A DNA stretch of 64,000 nucleotides, taken from assembly GCA_021838445.1 (NCBI GenBank), contig JAKCDU010000002.1, positions 62,001-126,000 of the forward strand, written 5' to 3'. Positions 15,797 to 25,032 of the stretch are shown in pieces (within the stretch, counting starts at the first letter, position 1; each line of letters begins with the position of its first letter). The notes below the pieces were generated by a model. It was not told where the DNA came from. It saw only the letters and a list, made by a program, of their open reading frames with translations, and made no database searches. The DNA comes from Actinomycetes bacterium. Its GTDB lineage: Bacteria; Actinomycetota; Acidimicrobiia; Acidimicrobiales; Palsa-688. The translations under genes were made by a program, and so were the position numbers.

Positions 15797-17548
15797 ATGG
15801 TTCTCGTCTCCCCTGCCCCCTCGCCGCGGGTGCTCTGGCTGCGCCGGCGCGCTGACTCGATCGGCCCCTCAGCTCTGACGTTGATCCTGGCGTCCACCGT
15901 CTTGGTGCTCGGCTGGGCCGGCGTGGACCAGGCGGCCCAGACCTACCGCACGCTCCAGTACCAGCTGCATGGTTTCATGCTGTGGGACAGCGGCTGGTAC
16001 GCCGGCAACTTCCCGCTGGGCTACAGCGTCCTGTTCCCGGTGGTCGCCGGTACGTTCGGGATCAAGATCGTGGCCGTGGCCTCGGCGGTCATCGCCACGT
16101 GGTCGTTCGACCGGGTGATACGCACGTACTTCGGTTCCCGCCCCCTCGGCACCTGGTACTTCGCCATCTCCATGCTCCTTCCGGTGACGATCGGCCAGTG
16201 GCCGTTCCTCGCCGGCGAAGCGGCAGGCCTTCTGTCCCTGCTCAGCCTGCAGAAGGGGCGGCGGTCCCTCGCCTTGGCCATGGGGGTCCTCTCAGCGCTC
16301 TTCTCGCCTCTCGCCGCCGCCTTCCTGGCCATGGGCTATCTGGCCTGGGCGGCCTACTCCAACCGGCGCTGGTGGATGGTGGCCACGGCGGCGGTCAGCC
16401 TCATCGTGGTCCTGGTCCTCGGCGTGCTGTTCCCCGGCACCGGCCCCTTCCCGTTCCCCTGGACCGGACTGGTGCCGACCGAGTTGCTGTGCCTGAGCGT
16501 CATGACCCCCCTGGTAAGGACCACCCCGGCGGTGCGCCTCGGTGCGCTGTTCTACGCGTCGTCGTCGCTGTTCTCCTTCATCGTACCCAACCCTCTGGGA
16601 GGTAACGCCCCCCGCCTGGCAGCCTCGGTGGGGATCCCGCTCCTGGCTTGCTTCCTCACCGTCCCCGGTCCGGCCGACGATCGGGTCTCCCTATCGGGTC
16701 TGCTCCAGCGCAGCACCGACAAGACCCGTTGGCGGCGCTGGACGCTGCCCGACCGTTGGCGCTACGCCGCCGTGCTGCTCGTCGTGCCTTTCGCGGTGTG
16801 GCAGTGGGCCCCCTGGGACGGCGTGGTCACCTCGCCGCAGGCCGCCCGCTACACCCAGGCCTCGTTCTACCAGCCCCTCCTGGCCACCCTCGCAGCGCAG
16901 TCCGCCAACCCGGTCCGGGTGGAGATACCGCCCACCAGCGATCACTGGGAGTCGGCCTTCGTGGCGCCCTACGTTTCGTTGGCCCGGGGTTGGGAGCGTC
17001 AGCTCGACATCGTCGACAATCCGCTGTTCTACACGAAGGCGGCGCTGGCCGGCACCCTGCATGCGGCGGCCTACACCTCCTGGCTGGACGCCGAGGGGAT
17101 CAGCTACGTGGCGCTGCCCTCGGCCCCTCTCGACTACGCCGCCAGAGCCGAGGGCGCGCTGCTCGACTCCGGCCGGGTCCCGGGGCTGCGCCTGGTGTGG
17201 ACCAGTCCCGACTGGAAGCTGTGGCAGGTCGTGTCGAGCCCGGGGCTGGTCAGCGGGCCGGCCACCCTCACCGCCCTCGAACCCGACCACCTGACCCTGC
17301 AGGCCCGCGCCGCGGGAACCATTATCGTGCGGGTCCGCTGGACCAACTTCTGGTCGGTGACCACGGCCAACGCCTGCGTCTCGGCCTCTCCAGCCCCCGG
17401 GGCGCCCCCAGCGACGGAGGGGTCGGGCCTCGACCCGGCGGCGCCGCCCTACCAGTGGACGTCCGTAAAGGCCCTCACAGCCGGCACCATCAGCCTGTCG
17501 GCATCGGTGCTGCACCCGACGGCGCCGGCCTCCTGCCCGTCGTCGTGA
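15797..17548 (+). CDS. Polytopic membrane protein, GT-C-like, unknown function (paralog A)
   Basis: A 583-residue membrane protein with about ten hydrophobic segments in the first 350 residues, then an extracytoplasmic-looking C-terminal domain (from about 355, after QWAPWDGVVTSP) with ERQLDIVDN and WLDAEGISYVALPSAPLDYA. I do not recognise a named family. The layout (short N-tail, LWDSGWYAG after helix 1, WxFLAGE in a luminal loop) recalls GT-C lipid-sugar transferases, but the usual acidic catalytic pair is not obvious. A collinear paralog lies at 25032-26600. It is followed in the same direction by a lipoprotein gene after 103 bp. Confidence 0.8.
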   Translation: MVLVSPAPSPRVLWLRRRADSIGPSALTLILASTVLVLGWAGVDQAAQTYRTLQYQLHGFMLWDSGWYAGNFPLGYSVLFPVVAGTFGIKIVAVASAVIATWSFDRVIRTYFGSRPLGTWYFAISMLLPVTIGQWPFLAGEAAGLLSLLSLQKGRRSLALAMGVLSALFSPLAAAFLAMGYLAWAAYSNRRWWMVATAAVSLIVVLVLGVLFPGTGPFPFPWTGLVPTELLCLSVMTPLVRTTPAVRLGALFYASSSLFSFIVPNPLGGNAPRLAASVGIPLLACFLTVPGPADDRVSLSGLLQRSTDKTRWRRWTLPDRWRYAAVLLVVPFAVWQWAPWDGVVTSPQAARYTQASFYQPLLATLAAQSANPVRVEIPPTSDHWESAFVAPYVSLARGWERQLDIVDNPLFYTKAALAGTLHAAAYTSWLDAEGISYVALPSAPLDYAARAEGALLDSGRVPGLRLVWTSPDWKLWQVVSSPGLVSGPATLTALEPDHLTLQARAAGTIIVRVRWTNFWSVTTANACVSASPAPGAPPATEGSGLDPAAPPYQWTSVKALTAGTISLSASVLHPTAPASCPSS

Positions 17549-17651
17549 GCTAGCGGGTCCGGCCGCGACCTCCCCGAATTCTCCCGCCTCGGCCGCCTGC
17601 AACACCCCGCCGGCCAGCCGACGGACGGCCGGCCGGAACCGGGCCCGCCGC

Positions 17652-19115
17652 GTGGCGGTCGTCGCCCTGGTCGCGATACTCGGTGGCTGCACCACCACCG
17701 CCGGGCCGCCCGCCGGCGCGGGAAGTGCGGTCAGCAGCCCACCCGGCCCTTCGCTGACCACCGGGGCCGCTCCCACCACTTCCGGCCAGCGACCAACCGA
17801 CCCGCCAGCCGTCACCATGTCGGACTCGTGGACCACCTACCAGGCCGATCCCCAGCGGCTCGGCGTGGCCCCCACCCAGCCTCCGCTGGCGCCATTGCAC
17901 CTGGCCTGGTCCGCTTCCCTCGACGGCACAGCAGTGTACGGCCAGCCGCTGTACGCCTCGGGGCTGGTGCTGGTGGCCACCGAGGGCGACGACGTCTACG
18001 CCCTCGATCCCCGCCGCGGCACGGTGGTCTGGAAGGACACCATCGGGGTGCCGCTCCACCACACCGCCTCCTACGCCGGCTGCGGGGACATCGATCCTCT
18101 GGGGGTGACCAGCACGCCGGTGGTCGACCCCCGAGCCGGGGTGCTCTACGCCGTTGGCGAGGTCAGCCAGGGCGGAGCTCCACCGGTCAGCCACGTGCTG
18201 GTGGCCATCGACGTGGCCAGCGGACAGATCCTCGAGAGGGTGGCGGTGGACCCGCCTCTACCCGCCGGGGAGAGCACCATCCACCTGCTCCAGCGGGCCG
18301 CTCTGGCTCTCGGTAACGGCCGGGTGTACGTGGGCTACGGTGGCCAGGCCGGCGACTGCGGCCGCTACCACGGATGGCTGGTCTCGCTCCCGGTGGTCGG
18401 AAGCCCGTCGGGCGGCCCCGAGACGGCCTTCGACGTCACCCCCGACAGCACCGGCGGCGCCATCTGGGAGGGCGGCAGCGGGCCGGCGATCAGCACCGAC
18501 GGCGGGGTCTACCTCACCACCGGCAACCCCAACTCGGGCGGCCCCTCGCCGTGGGCCGAGGCGGTCGTGGAGCTTCCCCCCCTCCTGGGCGCCACCCCCG
18601 AGGCGGTCTTCCAGGACAGGTCTGCGTCGGGTGATCTGGACCTGGCGACGGGCGGCCCGGAACTGCTGCCCGACGGCACCGTCTTCGCCGCTGGCAAGAC
18701 CGAGATCGGCTACCGGCTGCGTCAGTCCGACCTCAGCCCGCTCGGTCCTGTCCGGGGTCGGGTGTGCGATAGCGATCCCGACGGCGGTGCCGCCTACGAC
18801 GGCGGTCTCGCCAGCCTGTTCCTGCCGTGCAACCGGGGCGGTCTGCAGCAGATCGAGCTGGCCGCAGGCCGTGTCGGATGGCGGGCCGGATCGGTCGACT
18901 CGACCCCGGTGCTGGTGAACGGGGCACTTTGGGCCCTGTCCTACCCGGCGGGGATCATCGAGGAGCTCGACCCCGCCACCGGCCGGACCCTCTACCGGTC
19001 GAAGGTGGGCCGCAAAGTTCCCACTTTCGCCTCGCTGAGCGCCGCCGACGGCCTCCTGCTGGTACCGACCCTCAACGGCGCCGCCGCTTTCTCCGGCCCG
19101 CAGGGCCCGGCCTGA
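17652..19115 (+). CDS. Secreted beta-propeller (PQQ-repeat-like) lipoprotein
   Basis: A 487-residue lipoprotein. The N-terminus is a short hydrophobic stretch ending in a lipobox, AILGGC (Cys13), followed by a Ser/Thr/Pro linker to about residue 55. The rest is a beta-propeller with PQQ-like blades: VYGQPLYASGLVLVATEGDDVYALDPRRGTVVW-type repeats with Ala-Leu-Asp-x3-Gly turns. Such proteins scaffold envelope complexes or dehydrogenases; no PQQ-binding residues are evident. GTG 17652 is the first possible start after the previous stop in this frame, though it leaves few positive charges in the signal. The stop codon lies inside a 29-bp tandem repeat. Confidence 0.85.
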   Translation: MAVVALVAILGGCTTTAGPPAGAGSAVSSPPGPSLTTGAAPTTSGQRPTDPPAVTMSDSWTTYQADPQRLGVAPTQPPLAPLHLAWSASLDGTAVYGQPLYASGLVLVATEGDDVYALDPRRGTVVWKDTIGVPLHHTASYAGCGDIDPLGVTSTPVVDPRAGVLYAVGEVSQGGAPPVSHVLVAIDVASGQILERVAVDPPLPAGESTIHLLQRAALALGNGRVYVGYGGQAGDCGRYHGWLVSLPVVGSPSGGPETAFDVTPDSTGGAIWEGGSGPAISTDGGVYLTTGNPNSGGPSPWAEAVVELPPLLGATPEAVFQDRSASGDLDLATGGPELLPDGTVFAAGKTEIGYRLRQSDLSPLGPVRGRVCDSDPDGGAAYDGGLASLFLPCNRGGLQQIELAAGRVGWRAGSVDSTPVLVNGALWALSYPAGIIEELDPATGRTLYRSKVGRKVPTFASLSAADGLLLVPTLNGAAAFSGPQGPA

Positions 19116-19198
19116 CCGGGACAGAGCGGCAGGGCCCGGCCTGACCGGGACAGAGCGGCAGGGCCCGGCCTGACCGGGACAGAGCGGCAGGGCCCGGG
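19101..19198 (+). repeat. 29-bp tandem repeat, three perfect copies plus a partial
   Basis: Units 19101-19129, 19130-19158 and 19159-19187 are identical, and a fourth is truncated after about 11 bp. The stop of the lipoprotein gene is in unit 1. The array fills the gap to the convergent histidine kinase gene. Confidence 0.95.
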
Positions 19199-19218
19199 CG
19201 GGCAGGCGGGATCGGCGG

Positions 19219-20655
19219 TCAGCCGACCGGTGCCGGATGGGGATGGGGATGGGGAGCGGGCGCCGTCAGGCTGGGCGTCGCGGCGGCGATCGCGGGTAGC
19301 CGCAGCACGAACTCGGCACCCTCCCCGACCACCCCGCCGGCCCGGATGGTCCCCCCGTAGAAGCGGCTCAGGTCAGCCACTATGGCCAGTCCCAGGCCGA
19401 ACCCGCCCTCCCCCCGGTCCCGGGCCGAGTCGAGGCGCACGAAACGCTCGAAGATGCGTTCCCGGTCCGCTTCGGCCACGCCCGGGCCGTCGTCGGAGAC
19501 GGTCACCTGGGCGTAGGCCAACCCGTCCTCGACGACGGGCCCGACCTTGACGGTGAGGGCGCTCTCGGCGAAACGCCGCCCATTGTCCACCAGGTTGGCC
19601 ACCATGCGCTCGGCGTAGACGGGGGGCACCCCCACCAGGACCGGGCTCGCCTCCAGGACGACCGTTGGGCCGGTCGGGGCGGCATCGGCGACGATCCGCT
19701 CGACGAGGGCGGCCAGGTCGGTGGGTTCCTTGCTGGCGATGAGCGAGCCCTCATCGGAGCGGGCCAGGAGCAGCAGACCCGAGACCAGCTCCTCCATGCG
19801 GCGGTTCTGCTCGAGGACCTCCCCCGCCACCTCGATCCAGTCGGTCACCGCCGGATGGTGCATGGCCACCTCCAGCTCGGTGCGGATGTTGGCGATCGGG
19901 GACCGCAGCTCGTGGGAGGCGTCGGACACGAAGCGGCGTTCCCGACGCGACGACGCTTCGAGTCGGTCGAGCATGGAGTTGAGCGTGCGGGCCAGCCGGG
20001 CGATCTCGTCCTCGTTGGCCGGCTCGGCCACCCGGTAGCTGTACCCGTCGCGAGTCGAGACCGACATCCCGGCCACCTGTCGCCGCATCCGCTCGATGGG
20101 ACTCAGCGACCGTCCCACGACGACCCAGCAGATGACTCCCACCACTCCGAGCAGCATCGGGGTGCCGATCTCGAGCAGGCGCTGTATGTCAGCCACGGTG
20201 TGATCGAACTGGGCCATGGACGAGATCACCACGACGTCGCCGACCGCCTTGCCTGCCTGCACCGGCACCGACACCATGACCGCGTCGCGCGCCGTGTCGG
20301 CGAAGAAGTCGGGTACGGGCTGGACTCTCGGCGCGCCGGGCTGCCAGAGCGGCGGCAGGTGGCGCAGGGGTTTGCTGGCCCCTACCACCCGACCCCCCAC
20401 GATCACCTGCAGGAACCCGCTGTCGATGGTGGCGCCGGAGGGCACGAAGACGGGGCTGGAGAGGGTCGGGTTGAACGCCACCACTTCCCGGGCGTCCTGC
20501 TCGGCGCTGTTGAGCAGGATCTTCTGCCGCTCGTGATGCAGGTCGAGCTGGATCACTCCCGCGGCCACGACCATGGCGCAGCCCACGGCGAGGAGGGCCG
20601 TAACGGTGATCCGGACCCGGACGCTCCCCACGAAGCGGGAGATGAGCCGCCTCAT
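19219..20655 (-). CDS. Two-component sensor histidine kinase
   Basis: A 478-residue membrane kinase: TM1 about 14-34, an extracytoplasmic sensor of about 125 residues, TM2 about 163-181, HAMP about 183-235, then HisKA with phospho-acceptor His248 in SDASHELRSP and a HATPase domain (NLVDNGRRF N-box, DDGPGV G1, GFGLGLAI G2). The N-box has Gly-Arg where Ala-x is usual. The C-terminus ends in an unusual His-Pro alternation (HPHPHPAP) encoded by a GGGGAT microsatellite. Its ATG overlaps the stop of the response regulator gene, forming an operon. The signal is unknown. Confidence 0.95.
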   Translation of the reverse strand: MRRLISRFVGSVRVRITVTALLAVGCAMVVAAGVIQLDLHHERQKILLNSAEQDAREVVAFNPTLSSPVFVPSGATIDSGFLQVIVGGRVVGASKPLRHLPPLWQPGAPRVQPVPDFFADTARDAVMVSVPVQAGKAVGDVVVISSMAQFDHTVADIQRLLEIGTPMLLGVVGVICWVVVGRSLSPIERMRRQVAGMSVSTRDGYSYRVAEPANEDEIARLARTLNSMLDRLEASSRRERRFVSDASHELRSPIANIRTELEVAMHHPAVTDWIEVAGEVLEQNRRMEELVSGLLLLARSDEGSLIASKEPTDLAALVERIVADAAPTGPTVVLEASPVLVGVPPVYAERMVANLVDNGRRFAESALTVKVGPVVEDGLAYAQVTVSDDGPGVAEADRERIFERFVRLDSARDRGEGGFGLGLAIVADLSRFYGGTIRAGGVVGEGAEFVLRLPAIAAATPSLTAPAPHPHPHPAPVG

Positions 20656-21332
20656 CCGACCGGCACCTCGACGAGGCGGTAACCCTGGCTGCGCACGGTC
20701 TCGACGTGGGAGGGCTTTCCGGGCTGGTCCAGCTTCCGACGGACGTAGCCGACGTAGACCTCCACCACGTTGGGGTCCCGGTCGGCTGCCGGGTCCCAGA
20801 CGTGGTCGAGCAGCTCGGCTTTGGACACGTTCCGGTCGGTGCAGTGCAGCAGGTACACCAAGAGGGCCAGCTCGCGGCGGGTCAGGGACACCTCCTCGCC
20901 GGCCCGCCAGCAGCGGTGGTTGGCCGTGTCCAAGCGCAGGTCGCCATACTCGAACACGGCGCCGGCCGGGGCTCCGCCCCGCCGGATGAGGGCTCTCAGA
21001 CGGGCCAGTAGCACCGGGTAGGAGAACGGCTTGGACAAGAAGTCGTCGGCGCCGCAGTCGAGGGCCTCGGTTTGATCGTCCTCGTCCTGCTTGGCGGTCA
21101 GCATCAGCACCGGGACGTTCGCGCCCGCGGCCCGCAGCTTGGACACCACCTCGTAGCCGCTCAGGCGGGGCAGCATGAGGTCGAGGATGATGGCGTCGTA
21201 GTTGCCGCTCAAGCTCCGCTCGAGCCCGGTCTCCCCGTCGGCGGCCACTTCCACGCCGTAGCCCTCGGCCTGCAGCCCCCGCTCGAGCGAGCGGGCCATG
21301 GCCGCCTCGTCCTCCACGACAAGTATTCGCAC
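20652..21332 (-). CDS. OmpR/PhoB-family response regulator
   Basis: The DNA-binding partner of the adjacent kinase, about 226 residues. The receiver domain (1-115) has the acidic pocket Glu7-Asp8, phospho-acceptor Asp51 in ILDLMLPRLSGYE, Thr79 in MLTAK and Lys101 in FLSKPF. A winged-helix domain follows (about 125-222, with LTRRELALLVYLL and VEVYVGYVRRKL). Two consecutive GTG codons (21335, 21332) can start it; the second puts RILVVEDE at the usual position, with GGGGGTG just upstream. The gene is divergent from a serine hydrolase gene. Confidence 0.95.
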   Translation of the reverse strand: MRILVVEDEAAMARSLERGLQAEGYGVEVAADGETGLERSLSGNYDAIILDLMLPRLSGYEVVSKLRAAGANVPVLMLTAKQDEDDQTEALDCGADDFLSKPFSYPVLLARLRALIRRGGAPAGAVFEYGDLRLDTANHRCWRAGEEVSLTRRELALLVYLLHCTDRNVSKAELLDHVWDPAADRDPNVVEVYVGYVRRKLDQPGKPSHVETVRSQGYRLVEVPVG

Positions 21333-21380
21333 CACCCCCAGTCTGTCGCGCCGGTGACGTGATCGCCGTCCGCCCCGCTC

Positions 21381-21386
21381 TACAGT
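21381..21386 (+). promoter_or_regulatory. Leaderless -10 box for the serine hydrolase
   Basis: TACAGT, exactly 6 nt before ATG 21393. Confidence 0.5.
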
Positions 21387-21392
21387 TCTCGG

Positions 21393-22628
21393 ATGGGGGA
21401 TCTCAGTATCGATACCGAACCGGCCGAAGTGGGTCTCGACCCGTCCCGCTTGGCCCGCATCGACCGGCACTTCGCTACCTACGTGGACGACGGTCGCCTA
21501 CCGGGCTGGTTGATAGTGCTGGCCCGTCGCGGCCGGGTGGCCCACGTCGGGTCCAACGGCTGGCGTGACCGTGAGGGGAACCGGCCGGTCACCACCGACA
21601 CCCTCTGGAGGCTGGCTTCGATGACCAAGCCGGTGACCTCAGTGGCCGCGCTCATGCTCTACGAGGAGGGCGCCTTCGAGCTCAAGGATCCCATCTCCCG
21701 CTGGCTGCCGGAGTTCGCCGAGGCGCGGGTCTACGAGTCGGGCGGGTCGGCGAATCCGACCACCCGGCCGGTCGAGGAGCCCATCCGGGTTTGGCATCTG
21801 CTCACCCACACCGCCGGCCTCACCTACGGCTTCCACCACTCCCACCCGGTGGACGCCATGTACCGGGCGGCGGGCTTCGAGTGGGGCACCCCGCCGGGGG
21901 CCGACCTGGCCCGCTGCTGCGAACTTTGGGCTGAGCAGCCGCTGCTGTTCGAGCCGGGACGCGAATGGAACTACTCGGTGGCCACCGACGTCCTCGGCCG
22001 GCTCGTGGAGGTGGTCTCCGGCGAGACCCTGGAGCAGTTCTTTCGCTCACGGGTGCTCGGACCGCTCGGCATGCACGACACCGGCTTCTGGGTGACCGAG
22101 GACCGCGCCGAGCGGCTGGCCGCCGCCTACGCCGCCAACCCGGCCGGCCGCTCCGCGCCGGCGGTGCCCTTCGACGGGAGCGGCGCGCTGTCTCCGCCTT
22201 CGAGCCTCTCAGGCGGCGGTGGCCTGATCGGGCCGGCCGGCGATTACCTGCGCTTCGCCGAGATGCTCCGCCGGGGCGGCGCGCTCGACGGGGTGCGGCT
22301 GCTGTCGCCCCGCACCGTCGCCTACATGACCGCCAACCACCTACCCGGCGGCGTGGACCTGGAGCAGTTCGGCCGGCCGCTGTTCGCCGAAACCACTTTC
22401 GACGGTGTCGGGTTCGGCCTCGGGGTGTCGGTGGTGACCGATCCGGTCAAGGGCAAGGTGTTGAGCCGGGCTGGGGAATTCGGCTGGGGCGGGGCCTTCA
22501 GCACGTTCTTCTTCGTCTCGCCGGCTGAGGACCTGACGGTGGCGCTGTTCACTCAGCTGCTGCCCTCGAGCACCCACCCCATCCGCAGCGAGCTCAAACA
22601 GCTGGCCTACCAGGCCATCGTCGACTGA
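21393..22628 (+). CDS. Serine hydrolase, class C beta-lactamase / EstB-like family
   Basis: A 411-residue hydrolase of the penicillin-binding-protein-like fold. The nucleophile motif is SMTK (Ser76, Lys79) and the second motif is Tyr194-Ser195-Val196 in EWNYSVATD. The third-motif region is GWGGAFSTFF, with Trp-Gly-Gly rather than Lys-Thr-Gly, which favours an esterase or peptidase role (EstB-like) over resistance. There is no signal peptide, so it is cytosolic. It is divergent from the two-component operon and may be a target of it; that is inference. Confidence 0.88.
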   Translation: MGDLSIDTEPAEVGLDPSRLARIDRHFATYVDDGRLPGWLIVLARRGRVAHVGSNGWRDREGNRPVTTDTLWRLASMTKPVTSVAALMLYEEGAFELKDPISRWLPEFAEARVYESGGSANPTTRPVEEPIRVWHLLTHTAGLTYGFHHSHPVDAMYRAAGFEWGTPPGADLARCCELWAEQPLLFEPGREWNYSVATDVLGRLVEVVSGETLEQFFRSRVLGPLGMHDTGFWVTEDRAERLAAAYAANPAGRSAPAVPFDGSGALSPPSSLSGGGGLIGPAGDYLRFAEMLRRGGALDGVRLLSPRTVAYMTANHLPGGVDLEQFGRPLFAETTFDGVGFGLGVSVVTDPVKGKVLSRAGEFGWGGAFSTFFFVSPAEDLTVALFTQLLPSSTHPIRSELKQLAYQAIVD

Positions 22629-22640
22629 GCGGGCCTCGCC

Positions 22641-22665
22641 GCCCGTCGCCGGGCCGGCGACGGGC
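22641..22665. terminator. Hairpin between convergent genes
   Basis: A perfect 10-bp stem GCCCGTCGCC / GGCGACGGGC with a 5-nt loop, in the gap between the serine hydrolase and the convergent membrane protein. It has no T-tract, common in high-GC genomes. Confidence 0.6.
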
Positions 22666-22674
22666 CGGGGGGCG

Positions 22675-23322
22675 TCAGACGACGGGGGTCGCGATACGCG
22701 GCACGGGCCGGCAGCCGGCGCACGCGCTGGCGACGAGCCCGGCGGCGCGGGCCCGGCAGATGAGCAGCGATATCATCGCTCCCGACCCGCTCCACAACCA
22801 CCCGGTGAGGGTGTGAGCCCCGAGGAACACCGACATCGGGGTCATCATGAGCAGCACCAGCGTGGTCGCCCCGCTGCCCAGATAGACCACCGTCCACACG
22901 ATGGACAGGGTCCGGGTGAGCGAGCGCCGGGCGGCCAACCCGTCGGCGGCGGTGGGCACCAGGTCGCGGGCCAGGCGCACGACGAGCGGCTCGCCGGTGA
23001 ACATGGTGGCGAGGAACATCAGCCCGAACCCGGCCGTCTCGGCCACGGGTATGGCGAAGTACACGAAAGGATGCCCCGAGAGGATGGCGGCGAGCCCCCG
23101 CAGGGTGGCCATGAACACCGTGATGAGCAGCATGCCCGACACCCGGTGATTACGGAAATGCTGGTAGATGGCAACGGTGTAGGCGTAGACGACCGACAGG
23201 CCGATGGCCCAGGTGATGGTGCCGGCGGCCATAACGACGTAGAACAGCAGCAGCGGGATGAGAGTCGCCACCAACAGAGCAGGTATGGCTCCCCGCACGA
23301 GATTCAACGCCGACCGCCACAC
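22675..23322 (-). CDS. VC0807-like/DUF3159-like polytopic membrane protein
   Basis: A protein of about 215 residues with five or six hydrophobic segments (AIPALLVATLIPLLLFYVV, then ITWAIGLSVVYAY and others). The YFAIPVAETAGFGLMFLATM segment with its buried Glu, and the order of helices, resemble VC0807-type proteins of unknown function. The frame stays open far upstream into the divergent GT39 gene; GTG 23322 is the first start inside this gene's own territory. It ends in a Cys-x-Cys-like tail (ACAGCRP). Confidence 0.7.
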   Translation of the reverse strand: MWRSALNLVRGAIPALLVATLIPLLLFYVVMAAGTITWAIGLSVVYAYTVAIYQHFRNHRVSGMLLITVFMATLRGLAAILSGHPFVYFAIPVAETAGFGLMFLATMFTGEPLVVRLARDLVPTAADGLAARRSLTRTLSIVWTVVYLGSGATTLVLLMMTPMSVFLGAHTLTGWLWSGSGAMISLLICRARAAGLVASACAGCRPVPRIATPVV

Positions 23323-23385
23323 AGATCTCTTGTCGGTGCCCCCGGGCGTTTCCTTGACGACCCCTAACCGCCTGCCGGCAACGGT

Positions 23386-23391
23386 TAGCCT
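23386..23391 (+). promoter_or_regulatory. Leaderless -10 box for the GT39 gene
   Basis: TAGCCT, exactly 6 nt before GTG 23398. Confidence 0.5.
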
Positions 23392-23397
23392 GCTTGG

Positions 23398-25032
23398 GTG
23401 CCCCCCAATACCCACGGGGAAGGCGGTGCGGTGACCACCGCCCCGGCGACCACTGGTGAGTGGCTGCTCCCCCGGTTCGCCGGGTACCGCCGGCCCCGGG
23501 TGCTCCAAGCCGATCGCGCCCTGGTCGCCGCTTTCGTCGCGCTGGCGGCCGTCCTGCGGGTGCCGAACCTGGGCCGGGCCTACTGGATCGACGAGGGGAT
23601 AAGCATCGGGATCGCGTCCCACCCCCTGACCCAACTGCCCCGCCTGCTGCGCCAGGACGGATCTCCGCCGCTCTTCTACGTCCTGCTTCACTTCTGGCTC
23701 GAGACCGTGGGCCGCTCCGAAGTGGCGACCCACCTACTTCCCCTGATGGTCTCGCTGCTCACCATTCCGGCAGGCTACTGGGCCGCCACCGAGCTTTTCG
23801 ATCGGCGGGCCGGGCTGGCAGCCGCCGGCCTACTGGCCACCAACCCGTTCCTCAACTGGTACTCCACCGAGACGCGCATGTACACGCTGGTGGTCCTGCT
23901 GGTACTGATCGGGGTGACCTTCGCCTGGAGGGCCCAGCGTGACCGGAATGCGGCCGACGCCGCCAAGGCGGTGATTGCCTACGCCGCGCTCATGTACACC
24001 CATGACTGGGGCATCTACCTGGTCGGCGCCACCGCCTTGGTCCTGTTCCTGGTGACCTGGCGGCGCGGCGACCGGACGGCCTCTCTGTGGGTGGCGGGCG
24101 GCGGCTTGGCGGTAGCGGTCCTGTGGCTCCCGTGGCTCCCCTCGTTCCTCTTCCAGGCCGGCCACACGGCGGCACCGTGGGCCGTCCGGCCGGGGATCGG
24201 TGACATCTTCGCCGACCCCGCCTCGGTGCTCGGCGGCACCCTGGGTTTCTTGGTGGCGCCGGCCCTGGCCATCGGTTCGTACCTGTGCTGGAGCAAGCTG
24301 GCGCCGGGCACCCGCCAAACGGCGGGGGCCATGGCCTGGATGGCCCTGGCGGCCACCGTGGCGGGGTACATCGGCGCGCTGATCGAGCCGTCGTGGACGG
24401 CCCGCTACCTGGCGGTGATCGTGGCGCCGTATCTGCTGGCCGCGGCCGGGGCCCTGTCGACGACGTTGAGGGGCCGGGTGGTGCTGGCCTCGGTGGGGTC
24501 GGGGCTGGCTCTGTGGTCGATCGTCGGCAGTCTGCTACCCAACCCCAACGGGCGCTACGCCAAGGACAATATGGCGGCCATCGCCGGTGCCGCCCGCCCC
24601 TACCTGGCCTCCGGCGACATGGTGGTGGTCGACCAGACCGAGCAACTCGCCGTCGCCCGCCACTACCTGCCCGGGGACCTCCAGTACCTGACGCCTTCGG
24701 GACCCGTCGCTGATCCGACCGTGGTGGACTGGCGCAACCTGGTGCAGCGGCTACAGCAGGCGACGCCCTGCGAGGCCATAGGCCCCACCTTGCGGTCGCT
24801 GGCCATCGGGTCGAGCGTCCTCGAGATCCTTCCCGCCCGCAAGCTCGGAGCCTCGGGGTCGGCATGGTCCAAAGCGGTCACCGGCCAGGTCCTCGCCGTC
24901 GACGGCTTCTTGAGCCGCGACCCCAGCCTGCGGATCGTGGCGCTGTTCAGGCAGGGCCTGCACCCCCAGCCCTACGCCCCGGTAGAGGGAGTCCTCTACC
25001 AGAAGACGGCGCGGACGCCTCCCTGCACCTGA
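23398..25032 (+). CDS. GT39-family (ArnT/PMT-like) membrane glycosyltransferase
   Basis: A 544-residue GT-C enzyme with about eleven hydrophobic segments. The first luminal loop carries YWIDEG (Asp65, Glu66), the catalytic acid pair of the family. It is followed by RQDGSPPLFYVLLHFW and a STETRMYTL segment typical of PF13231 proteins. Such enzymes move a sugar from a polyprenyl-phosphate carrier to a lipid or protein outside the membrane; donor and acceptor are unknown. GTG 23398 is backed by the -10 box; GTG 23431 with GGAAGG upstream is an alternative. Its TGA overlaps by 1 nt the ATG of the next membrane protein, so they are cotranslated. Confidence 0.88.
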   Translation: MPPNTHGEGGAVTTAPATTGEWLLPRFAGYRRPRVLQADRALVAAFVALAAVLRVPNLGRAYWIDEGISIGIASHPLTQLPRLLRQDGSPPLFYVLLHFWLETVGRSEVATHLLPLMVSLLTIPAGYWAATELFDRRAGLAAAGLLATNPFLNWYSTETRMYTLVVLLVLIGVTFAWRAQRDRNAADAAKAVIAYAALMYTHDWGIYLVGATALVLFLVTWRRGDRTASLWVAGGGLAVAVLWLPWLPSFLFQAGHTAAPWAVRPGIGDIFADPASVLGGTLGFLVAPALAIGSYLCWSKLAPGTRQTAGAMAWMALAATVAGYIGALIEPSWTARYLAVIVAPYLLAAAGALSTTLRGRVVLASVGSGLALWSIVGSLLPNPNGRYAKDNMAAIAGAARPYLASGDMVVVDQTEQLAVARHYLPGDLQYLTPSGPVADPTVVDWRNLVQRLQQATPCEAIGPTLRSLAIGSSVLEILPARKLGASGSAWSKAVTGQVLAVDGFLSRDPSLRIVALFRQGLHPQPYAPVEGVLYQKTARTPPCT

